Shown here: positions 37,330 through 47,905 of the stretch, piece by piece
Layout: every line of letters starts with the position of its first letter
Numbering within the stretch: the stretch's first letter is position 1
Origin: Hydractinia symbiolongicarpus
Lineage: Eukaryota; Cnidaria; Hydrozoa; Anthoathecata; Hydractiniidae
DNA length: 64,000 nt
Assembly (NCBI RefSeq): GCF_029227915.1
Contig: NC_079878.1
Location: 35,367,501 to 35,431,500, forward strand
Direction of reading: 5' to 3'
Notes under the pieces: generated by a model
Database searches by the model: none
Told to the model about the DNA's origin: nothing
Seen by the model: the letters and a program-made list of their open reading frames with translations, nothing else
Position numbers and translations under genes: made by a program

Positions 37330-37940
37330 CGTTAGAAAGTCAATGAAATGTAGTTTTGGAAACTGTCTGTATTTTCTCAGCGCGCGCTAACGGCTAGGAT
37401 TGGTCCCACAGTAACAAATGACTTATTTATCTAAGTTTTTAAATAAAGCGCTACCACAGCGGCCAGTGAAATCGCTGAGTTCCAGCAATCAAGTCAAGTT
37501 AAGAATAAAGTTAGTTCTTGGAGTACACTTGCCTCATTTGTTACATTCACAAGGTCAAAGTCCAAAATCAGCTCAATTAAGTCCCACTGTCAATGGTTTC
37601 TCTGGTAAAAGCGATGCAACCTAGTAATATCAGAAACATATCGCTAAATACATGTTGGTACCAATATGTGACGTAACTGTTGAAACTCAAACGGACTGAT
37701 ACCGTTAGAAAGTCAATGAAATGTAGTTTTGGAAACTGTCTCTATTTTCTAAGCGAGCGCTAACGGCTAGGATTGGTCCCACAGTAACGAATGACTTATT
37801 TATCTAAATTGTTAAACAAAGCGCTGCCACAGCGCCCAGTGTAATCGCTGAGATACAGCAATCATGTCAAATTAAGAAGAATGTTATTTTTTAGAGTCCA
37901 ATTGAGTCATTTATCTCATTTATAAAGTCAAAGTCCAAAA
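37330..37940 (+). repeat. Block repeated at 41058-41668 (offset 3,728 bp)
   Basis: Shared private variants are CTGTCTGTATTTTC, CAGCGGCCAGTGAAATCGC, GTTAGTTCTTGGAG, CCCACTGTCAATGG, TTCTCTGGTAAAAG, TTTCTAAGCGAGCGC and CAATTGAGTCATTT. The short open frames at 37418 and 41146 are identical only because of this duplication. Confidence 0.87.
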
Positions 37941-38299
37941 TCAGTTCAATTAAGTCTCACAGTCAATCGTTTCACTGTTAAAAGCGGTGCAAGCTAGTAA
38001 TGTCAGAAAAATATCGCTAAATATATGTTGGTACGGATATGTGACGCAAGCGTTGTACCTGAAACGGACTGATACCGTTAGAAAGTCAATGAAATTTAGT
38101 TTTGGAAACTGTCTCTATTTTCTCAGCGCGCGTTAACGGCTAGGATAGGTCCCACAGTAACAAATGACTTATTTATCTAAATCTTTAAATGAAACGCTAC
38201 CACAGCGCCCAGTGTAATCGCTGAGATACAGCAATCATGTCAAATTAAGAAGAATGTTATTTTTTAGAGTCCAACTGTGTCATTTATCTCATTTATAAA

Positions 38300-40095
38300 G
38301 TCAAAGTCCAAAATCAGTTCAATTAAGTTTCACAGTCAATCGTTTTACTGTTAAAAGCGATGCAAGCTAGTAATGTCAGAAAAATATCGCTAAATACATG
38401 TTGGTGCGAATATGAGACGCAAGCGTTGTACCTGAAACGGACTGATACCGTTAAAAAGTCAACGAAATGTAGTTTTGGACACTGTGTCTATTTTCTCAGC
38501 GCGCGCTAACGGCTAGGGTTGGTCCCACAGTAACAAATTACTTATTTATCTAAATTTTTAAATGAAATGCTACCACAGCGCCCAGTGTAATCGCTGAGAT
38601 ACAGCAATCATGTCAAATTAAGAAGAATGTAACTTTTTAGGGTCCAATTGTGTCATTTATCTCATTTATAAAGTCAAAGTCCAAAATCAGTTCAATTAAG
38701 TCTCACAGTCAATCGTTTCACTGTTAAAAGCGGTGCAAGCTAGTAATGTCAGAAAAATATCGCTAAATACATGTTGGCACGAATATGTGACGCAAGCGTT
38801 GTACCTGAAACGGACTGATACCGTTAGAAATTCAATGCAATTTAGTTTGGAAACTGTCTCTATTTTCTCAGCGCACGTTAACGGCTAGGATTGGTTCCAC
38901 AGTAACAAATGACTTATTTATCTAAATTTTTAAATGAAATGCTACCACAGCGCCCAATGTAATCGCTGAGATACAGCAATCATGTCAAATTAAGAAGAAT
39001 GTAACTTTTTAGAGTCCAATTGTGTCATTTATCTCATTTATAAAGTCAAAGTCCAAAATCAGTTCAATTAAGTCTCACAGTCAATCGTTTCACTGTTAAA
39101 AGCGATGCAAGCTAGTAATGTCAGAAAAATATCGCTAAATACATGTTGGTACGAATATGTGACGCAAGCGTTGTACCTGAAACGGACTGATACCGTTAAA
39201 ATGTCAATGAAATTTAGTTTTGGAAACTGTCTCTATTTTCTCAGCGCGCGTTAAGGGCTAGGATTGGTCCCACAGTAACAAATGACTTATTTATCTAAAT
39301 CTTTAAATGAAATGCTACCACAGCGCCCAGTGTAATCGCTGAGATACAGCAATCATGTCAAATTAAGAAGAATGTTATTTTTTAGAGTCCAACTGTGTCA
39401 TTTATCTCATTTATAAAGTCAAAGTCCAAAATCAGTTCAATTAAGTTTTACAGTCAATCGTTTTACTGTTAAAAGCGATGCAAGCTAGTAATGTCAGAAA
39501 AATATCGCTAAATACATGTTGGTGCGAATATGAGACGCAAGCGTTGTACCTGAAACGGACTGATACCGTTAAAAAGTCAACGAAATGTAGTTTTGGACAC
39601 TGTGTCTATTTTCTCAGCGCGCGCTAACGGCTAGGGTTGGTCCCACAGTAACAAATGACTTATTTATCTAAAATTTTAAATGAAATGCTACCACAGCGCC
39701 CAGTGTAATCGCTGAGATACAGCAATCATGTCAAATTAAGAAGAATGTATTTTTTTAGGGTCCAATTGTGTTATTTATCTCATTTATAAAGTCAAAGTCC
39801 AAAATCAGTTCAATTAAGTCTCACAGTCAATCGTTTCACTGGTAAAAGCGATGTAACCAAGTTATGTCAGAAAAATATCGCTAAATACAAGTTGGTACGA
39901 ATATGTGACGCAAGCCTTGTACCTGAAACGGACTGATACCGTTAGAAATTCAATGCAATTTAGTTTGGAAACTGTCTCTATTTTCTCAGCGCACGTTAAC
40001 GGCTAGGATTGGTTCCACAGTAACAAATGACTTATTTATCTAAATTTTTAAATGAAATGCTACCACAGCGCCCAATGTAATCGCTGAGATACAGC
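38300..40095 (+). repeat. Block repeated at 41655-43450 (offset 3,355 bp)
   Basis: About 4.8 monomers recur nine monomers later. The markers, in order, are AATTAAGTTTCACAG (38,321 / 41,676), GGACACTGTGTC, TTGGCACGAATATG (TAGGCACG in the second copy), AATGCAATTTAG, AAAATGTCAATG, AAGTTTTACAGTC and ATGTAACCAAGTTATGTC (39,851 / 43,206). The second copy directly follows the 3,728-bp-offset block. At about 41,665 the alignment to the upstream sequence jumps from ten to nine monomers. Confidence 0.85.
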
Positions 40096-40631
40096 AATCA
40101 TGTCAAATTAAGAAGAATGTATTTTTTTAGGGTCCAATTGTGTTATTTATCTCATTTATAAAGTCAAAGTCCAAAATCAGTTCAATTAAGTCTCACAGTC
40201 AATCGCTTCACTGTTAAAAGCGATGCAAGCTAGTAATGTCAGAAAAATATCGCTAAATACATGTTGGTACGAATATGTGACGCAAGCGTTGTACCTGAAA
40301 CGGACTGATACCGTTAGAAAGTCAATGAAATGTAGTTTTGGAAACTGTCTCTATTTTCACGGGGCGCGCTATTGGCTAGGATTTGTCTCACAATAAGAAA
40401 TGACTTATTTATCTAAACTTTTAAATAAAGCGTTACCACAGCGCCCAGTGTAATCGCTGAGTTCCAGCAATCAAGTCAAGTTAAGAATAAAGTTATTTCT
40501 TTGAGTACACTTGCCTCATTTTTTACATTCACAAGGTCAAAGTCCAAAATCAGTTCAATTAAATCCCACAGCCGATGGTTTCACTGGTAAAAGCGATGCA
40601 ACCTAGTAATATCAGAAACATATCGCTAAAT

Positions 40632-40651
40632 ACATGTTGGTACCAACATGT
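40632..40651. repeat. Perfect 20-bp palindrome
   Basis: ACATGTTGGTACCAACATGT is its own reverse complement across all 20 bases, with no spacer, and includes the KpnI-type hexamer GGTACC. Related copies at 37282-37291, 37655-37664, 41383-41392 and 57042-57051 have only the inner 10-bp TTGGTACCAA, because ACCAATATG or ACCAATAAG follows in place of ACCAACATG. Ordinary monomers have GGTACGAATATG. Confidence 0.97.
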
Positions 40652-41057
40652 GACGCAACCATTGAAACTCAAACGGACTGATAATGTTAGAAAATCAATG
40701 TAATGTAGTTTTGGAAACTGTCTGTTTTTTCTCAGCGCGCGCTAACGGCTAGGATTGGTCCCACAGTAACAAATGACTTTTTTATCTAAATTTTTTAATG
40801 AAACTCTACCACAGCGCCCAGTGTAATCGCTGAGATACAGCAATCATGTCAAATTAAGAAGAATGTTATTTTTTAGAGTCCAATTAAGTCATTTATCTCA
40901 TTTATAAAGTCAAACTCCAAAATCAGTTCAATTAAGTCTCACAGTCAATCGTTTCACTGTTAAAAGCGGTGCAAGCTAGTAATGTCAGAAAAACATCGCT
41001 AAGTACATGTTGGTACGAAATTGTGACGCAAGAGTTGTACCTGAAACGGACTGATAC

Positions 41058-41668
41058 CGTTAGAAAGTCAATGAAATGTAGTTTTGGAAACTGTCTGTAT
41101 TTTCTCAGCGCGCGCTAACGGCTAGGATTGGTCCCACAGTAACAAATGACTTATTTATCTAAGTTTTTAAATAAAGCGCTACCACAGCGGCCAGTGAAAT
41201 CGCTGAGTTCCAGCAATCAAGTCAAGTTAAGAATAAAGTTAGTTCTTGGAGTACACTTGCCTCATTTGTTACATTCACAAGGTCAAAGTCCAAAATCAGC
41301 TCAATTAAGTCCCACTGTCAATGGTTTCTCTGGTAAAAGCGATGCAACCTAGTAATATCAGAAACATATCGCTAAATACATGTTGGTACCAATAAGTGAC
41401 GCAACTGTTGAAACTCAAACGGACTGATACCGTTAGAAAGTCAATAAAATGTAGTTTTGGAAACTGTCTCTATTTTCTAAGCGAGCGCTAACGGCTAGGA
41501 TTGGTCCCACAGTAACGAATGACTTATTTATCTAAATTGTTAAACAAAGCGCTGCCACAGCGCCCAGTGTAATCGCTGAGATACAGCAATCATGTCAAAT
41601 TAAGAAGAATGTTATTTTTTAGAGTCCAATTGAGTCATTTATCTCATTTATAAAGTCAAATTCCAAAA
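41058..41668 (+). repeat. Second copy of the 37330-37940 block
   Basis: It matches 37330-37940, with changes at ACCAATAAGTGACGC and AGTCAATAAAATG. It ends at about 41,665, where AAATTCCAAAATC leads into AAGTTTCACAG of the next block. Confidence 0.85.
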
Positions 41669-43450
41669 TCAGTTCAATTAAGTTTCACAGTCAATCGTTT
41701 TACTGTTAAAAGCGATGCAAGCTAGTAATGTCAGAAAAATATCGCTAAATACATGTTGGTGCGAATATGAGACGCAAGCGTTGTACCTGAAACGGACTGA
41801 TACCGTTAAAAAGTCAACGAAATGTAGTTTTGGACACTGTGTCTATTTTCTCAGCGCGCGCTAACGGCTAGGGTTGGTCCCACAGTAACAAATGACTTAT
41901 TTATCTAAATTTTTAAATGAAATGCTACCACAGCGCCCAGTGTAATCGCTGAGATACAGCAATCATGTCAAATTAAGAAGAATGTAACTTTTTAGGGTCC
42001 AATTGTGTCATTTATCTCATTTATAAAGTCAAAGTCCAAAATCAGTTCAATTAAGTCTCACAGTCAATCGTTTCACTGTTAAAAGCGGTGCAAGCTAGTA
42101 ATGTCAGAAAAATATCGCTAAATACATGTAGGCACGAATATGTGACGCAAGCGTTGTACCTGAAACGGACTGATACCGTTAGAAATTCAATGCAATTTAG
42201 TTTGGAAACTGTCTCTATTTTCTCAGCGCACGTTAACGGCTAGGATTGGTTCCACAGTAACAAATGACTTAATTATCTAAATTTTTAAATGAAATGCTAC
42301 CACAGCGCCCAATGTAATCGCTGAGATACAGCAATCATGTCAAATTAAGAAGAATGTAACTTTTTAGAGTCCAATTGTGTCATTTATCTCATTTATAAAG
42401 TCAAAGTCCAAAATCAGTTCAATTAAGTCTCACAGTCAATCGTTTCACTGTTAAAAGCGATGCAAGCTAGTAATGTCAGAAAAATATCGCTAAATACATG
42501 TTGGTACGAATATGTGAAGCAAGCGTTGTACCTGAAACGGACTGATACCGTTAAAATGTCAATGAAATTTAGTTTTGGAAACTGTCTCTATTTTCTCAGC
42601 ACGCGTTAAGGGCTAGGATTGGTCCCACAGTAACAAATGACTTATTTATCTAAATCTTTAAATGAAATGCTACCACAGCGCCCAGTGTAATCGCTGAGAT
42701 ACAGCAATCATGTCAAATTAAGAAGAATGTTATTTTTTAGAGTCCAACTGTGTCATTTATCTCATTTATAAAGTCAAAGTCCAAAATCAGTTCAATTAAG
42801 TTTTACAGTCAATCGTTTTACTGTTAAAAGCGATGCAAGCTAGTAATGTCAGAAAAATATCGCTAAATACATGTTGGTGCGAATATGAGACGCAAGCGTT
42901 GTACCTGAAACGGACTGATACCGTTAAAAAGTTAACGAAATGTAGTTTTGGACACTGTGTCTATTTTCTCAGCGCGCGCTAACGGCTAGGGTTGGTCCCA
43001 CAGTAACAAATGACTTATTTATCTAAAATTTTAAATGAAATGCTACCACAGCGCCCAGTGTAATCGCTGAGATACAGCAATCATGTCAAATTAAGAAGAA
43101 TGTATTTTTTTAGGGTCAAATTGTGTCATTTATCTCATTTATAAAGTCAAAGTCCAAAATCAGTTCAATTAAGTCTCACAGTCAATCGTTTCACTGGTAA
43201 AAGCGATGTAACCAAGTTATGTCAGAAAAATATCGCTAAATACAAGTTGGTACGAATATGTGACGCAAGCCTTGTACCTGAAACGGACTGATACCGTTAG
43301 AAATTCAATGCAATTTAGTTTGGAAACTGTCTCTATTTTGTCAGCGCACGTTAACGGCTAGGATTGGTTCCACAGTAACAAATGACTTATTTATCTAAAT
43401 TTTTAAATGAAATGCTACCACAGCGCCCAATGTAATCGCTGAGATACAGC
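41655..43450 (+). repeat. Second copy of the 38300-40095 block
   Basis: It matches 38300-40095 at an offset of 3,355 bp. The match ends near 43,450, where GTAACTTTTTAGAG replaces GTATTTTTTTAGGG. Confidence 0.85.
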
Positions 43451-44900
43451 AATCATGTCAAATTAAGAAGAATGTAACTTTTTAGAGTCCAATTGTGTCA
43501 TTTATCTCATTTATAAAGTCAAAGTCCAAAATCAGTTCAATTAAGTCTCACAGTCAATCGCTTCACTGTTAAAAGCGATGCAAGCTAGTAATGTCAGAAA
43601 AATATCGCTAAATACATGTTGGTACGAATATGTGACGCAAGCGTTGTACCTGAAACGGACTGATACCGTTAAAAAGTCAATGAAATTTAGTTTTGGAAAC
43701 TGTCTCTATTTTCTCAGCGCGCGTTAAGGGCTAGGATTGGTCCCACAGTAACAAATGACTTATTTATCTAAATCTTTAAATGAAACGCTACCACAGCGCC
43801 CAGTGTAATCGCTGAGATACAGCAATCATGTCAAATTAAGAAGAATGTTATTTTTTAGAGTCCAACTGTGTCATTTATCTCATTTATAAAGTCAAAGTCC
43901 AAAATCAGTTCAATTAAGTTTTACAGTCAATCGTTTTACTGTTAAAAGCGATGCAAGCTAGTAATGTCAGAAAAATATCGCTAAATACATGTTGGTGCGA
44001 ATATGAGACGCAAGCGTTGTACCTGAAACGGACTGATACCGTTAAAAAGTCAACGAAATGTAGTTTTGGACACTGTGTCTAATTTCTCAGCGCGCGCTAA
44101 CGGCTAGGGTTGGTCCCACAGTAACAAATGACTTATTTATCTAAAATTTTAAATGAAATGCTACCACAGCGCCCAGTGTAATCGCTGAGATACAGCAATC
44201 ATGTCAAATTAAGAAGAATGTAACTTTTTAGGGTCCAATTGTGTCATTTATCTCATTTATAAAGTCAAAGTCCAAAATCAGTTCAATTAAGTCTCACAGT
44301 CAATCGTTTCACTGTTAAAAGCGGTGCAAGCTAGTAATGTCAGAAAAATATCGCTAAATACATGTTGGTACGAATATGTGACGCAAGCGTTACACCTGAA
44401 CCGGACTGATACCGTTAGAAAGTCAATGCAATTTAGTTTGCAAACTGTCTCTATTTTCTCAGCGCACGTGAACGGCTAGGATTGGTTCCACAGTAACAAA
44501 TGACTTATTTATCTAAATTTTTAAATGAAATGCTACCACAGCGCCCAATGTAATCGCTGAGATACAGCAATCATGTCAAATTAAGAAGAATGTAACTTTT
44601 TAGAGTCCAATTGTGTCATTTATCTCATTATAAAGTCAAAGTCCAAAATCAGTTCAATTAAGTCTCACAGTCAATCGCTTCACTGTTAAAAGCGATGCAA
44701 GCTAGTAATGTCAGAAAAATATCGCTAAATACATGTTGGTACGAATATGTGACGCAAGCGTTGTACCTGAAACGGACTGATACCGCTAAAAAGTCAATGA
44801 AATTTAGTTTTGGAAACTGTCTCTATTTTCTCAGCGCGCGTTAATGGCTAGGATTGGTCCCACAGTAACAAATGACTTATTTATCTAAATCTTTAAATAA
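43450..44900 (+). repeat. Class II monomers of zone B
   Basis: Four monomers built from the same marker variants (TTTTACAGTC, GGACACTGTGTC, GTTACACCTGAA at 44,390, GCGCACGTGAACGG). The GTTACACCTGAA monomer recurs at 51,470 and 55,196. The offset from 44,391 to 51,470 is 7,079 bp (19 monomers). Confidence 0.75.
43557..43579. repeat. Example of the ATCGCTT...AAGCGAT dyad
   Basis: Seven-base perfect inverted arms, ATCGCTT and AAGCGAT, are separated by a 9-base loop (CACTGTTAA). Most monomers have ATCGTTT on the left, which keeps a U-G pair in an RNA. Variants AAGCGGT and AAGTGGT on the right also keep U-G or G-U pairs. Class III copies (AAAATCTTCACTG) break it. Confidence 0.8.
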
Positions 44901-47470
44901 AACGCTACCACAGCGCCCAGTGTAATCGCTGAGATACAGCAATCATGTCAAATTAAGAAGAATGTAACTTTTTAGAGTCCAATTGTGTCATTTATCTCAT
45001 TTATAAAGTCAAAGTCCAAAATCAGTTCAATTAAGTCTCACAGTTAATCGTTTCACTGTTAAAAGCGGTGCAAGCTAGTAATGTCAGAAAAATATCGCTA
45101 AATACATGTTGGCACGAATATGTGACGCAAGCGTTGTACCTGAAACGGACTGATACCGTTAGAAATGCAATGCAATTTAGTTTGGAAACTGTCTCTATTT
45201 TCTCAGCGCACGTTAACGGCTAGGATTGGTTCCACAGTAACAAATGACTTATTTATCTAAATTTTTAAATGAAATGCTACCACAGCGCCCAATGTAATCG
45301 CTGAGATACAGCAATCATGTCAAATTAAGAAGAATGTAACTTTTTAGAGTCCAATTGTGTCATTTATCTCATTTATAAAGTCAAAGTCCAAAATCAGTTC
45401 AATTAAGTCTCACAGTCAATCGTTTCACTGTTAAAAGCGATGCAAGCTAGTAATGTCAGAAAAATATCGCTAAATACATGTTGGTACGAATATGTGACGC
45501 AAGCGTTGTACCTGAAACGGACTGATACCGTTAAAATGTCAATGAAATTTAGTTTTGGAAACTGTCTCTATTTTCTCAGCGCGCGTTAAGGGCTAGGATT
45601 GGTCCCACAGTAACAAATGACTTATTTATCTAAATCTTTAAATGAAATGCTACCACAGCGCCCAGTGTAATCGCTGAGATACAGCAATCATGTCAAATTA
45701 AGAAGAATGTTATTTTTTAGAGTCCAACTGTGTCATTTATCTCATTTATAAAGTCAAAGTCCAAAATCAGTTCAATTAAGTTTTACAGTCAATCGTTTTA
45801 CTGTTAAAAGCGATGCAAGCTAGTAATGTCAGAAAAATATCGCTAAATACATGTTGTTGCGAATATGAGACGCAAGCGTTGTACCTGAAACGGACTGATA
45901 CCGTTAAAAAGTCAACGAAATGTAGTTTTGGACACTGTGTCTATTTTCTCAGCGCGCGCTAACGGCTAGGGTTGGTCCCACAGTAACAAATGACTTATTT
46001 ATCTAAAATTTTAAATGAAATGCTACCACAGCGCCCAGTGTAATCGCTGAGATACAGCAATCATGTCAAATTAAGAAGAATGTATTTTTTTAGGGTCCAA
46101 TTGTGTCATTTATCTCATTTATAAAGTCAAAGTCCAAAATCAGTTCAATTAAGTCTCACAGTCAATCGTTTCACTGGTAAAAGCGATGTAGCCAAGTTAG
46201 GTCAGAAAAATATCGCTAAATACAAGTTGGTACGAATATGTGACGCAAGCCTTGTACCTGAAACGGACTGATACCGTTAGAAATTCAATGCAATTTAGTT
46301 TGGAAACTGTCTCTATTTTCTCAGCGCACGTTAACGGCTAGGATTGGTTCCACAGTAACAAATGACTTATTTATCTAAATTTTTAAATGAAATGCTACCA
46401 CAGCGCCCAAAGTAATCGCTGAGATACAGCAATCATGTCAAATTAAGAAGAATGTAACTTTTTAGAGTCCAATTGTGTCATTTATCTCATTTATAAAGTC
46501 AAAGTCCAAAATCAGTTCAATTAAGTCTCACAGTCAATCGCTTCACTGTTAAAAGCGATGCAAGCTAGTAATGTCAGAAAAATATCGCTAAATGCATGTT
46601 GGTACGAATATGTGACGCAAGCGTTGTACCTGAAACGGACTGATACCGCTAAAAAGTCAATGAAATTTAGTTTTGGAAACTGTCTCTATTTTTTCAGCGC
46701 GCGTTAATGGCTAGGATTGGTCCCACAGTAACAAATGACTTATTTATCTAAATCTTTAAATAAAACGCTACCACAGCGCCCAGTGTAATCGCTGAGATAC
46801 AGCAATCATGTCAAATTAAGAAGAATGTAACTTTTTAGAGTCCAATTGTGTCATTTATCTCATTTATAAAGTCAAAGTCCAAAATCAGTTCAATTAAGTC
46901 TCACAGTTAATCGTTTCACTGTTAAAAGCGGTGCAAGCTAGTAATGTCAGAAAAATATCGCTAAATACATGTTGGTACGAATATGTGACGCAAGCGTTGT
47001 ACCTGAAACGGACTGATACCGTTAGAAAGTCAATGAAATTTAGTTTTGGAAACTGTCTCTAATTTCTCAGCGCGCGTCAACGGCTAGGATTGGTCCCACA
47101 GTAACAAATAACTTATTTATCTAAATTTTTAAATGAAACGCTACCACAGCGCCCAGTGTAATCGCTGAGATACAGCAATCATGTCAAATTAAGAAGAAAG
47201 TTATTTTTTAGAGTCAAACTGTGTCATTTATCTCATTTATAAAGTCAAAGTCCAAAATCAGTTCAATTAAGTCTCACAGTCAATCGTTTTACTGTTAAAA
47301 GCGATGCAAGCTAGTAATGTCAGAAAAATATCGCTAAATACATGTTGTTGCGAATATGAGACGCAAGCGTTGTACCTGAAACGGACTGATACCGTTAAAA
47401 ATCAACGAAATGTAGTTTTGGACACTGTGTCTATTTTCTCAGCGCGCGCTAACGGCTAGGGTTGGTCCCA
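44900..47470 (+). repeat. Seven-monomer block repeated at 47881-50451 (offset 2,981 bp)
   Basis: The markers are CAGTTAATCG, TTGGCACG followed by AGAAATGCAATGC (45,161 / 48,142), AAAATGTCAATG, CATGTTGTTGCGAATATG, GTAGCCAAGTTAGG (46,191 / 49,172), CCCAAAGTAATCG, AAATGCATG, ACCGCTAAAAAG, GTTAATGGC, CTAATTTCTCAG (47,061 / 50,042), CGCGTCAACGG and CCGTTAAAAATCAACG. The copies are not directly adjacent. About one monomer with different content (47,480-47,880, with TTCTTCCCC) separates them, so the period is eight monomers. Confidence 0.87.
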
Positions 47471-47479
47471 CAGTAACAA

Positions 47480-47905
47480 ATGACTTATTTTTCTAAATTT
47501 TTAAATGAAATGCTACCACAGCGCCCAGTGTAATCGCTGAGATACAGCAATCATGTCAAATTAAGAAGAATGTAACTTTTAAGAGTACAATTGTGTCATT
47601 TATCTCATTTATAAAGTCAATGTGCAAAATCAGTTCAATTAAGTCCCACAGTGAATCTCTTCACTGTTAAAAGCGATGCAAGCGAGTAATGTCAGAAAAA
47701 TATCGCTTAATACATGTTGGTACGAATATGTAACGCAACCGTTGTAGCTTAAACGGACTGATACCGTTAGAAAGTCAATGAATTGTAGGTTATGTAACTG
47801 TGTCTTCTTCCCCAGCGCGCGCTAACGGCTAGGATTGGTCCCACAGTAAAAAATGACTTATTTATCTAAAGGTTTAAATAAAGCGCGACCACAGCGCCCA
47901 GTGTA
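47480..47905 (+). repeat. Isolated class I-like segment in zone B, shared with 56.4-56.85 kb
   Basis: Shared markers are CTTATTTTTCTAAA, AACTTTTAAGAGTAC, CCACAGTGAATCTC, GCAAGCGAGTAATG, ATATGTAACGCAACCG, GTGTCTTCTTCCCC, TCTAAAGGTTTAAATAAAG and GCGCGACCACAGCG. After about 47,905 this copy continues as class II (CGCTGAGATACAG). The copy at 56,850 continues as class I (CGCTGAGTTCCAG). The split falls in the shared CGCTGAG, so one of the two is a recombinant. Confidence 0.83.
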
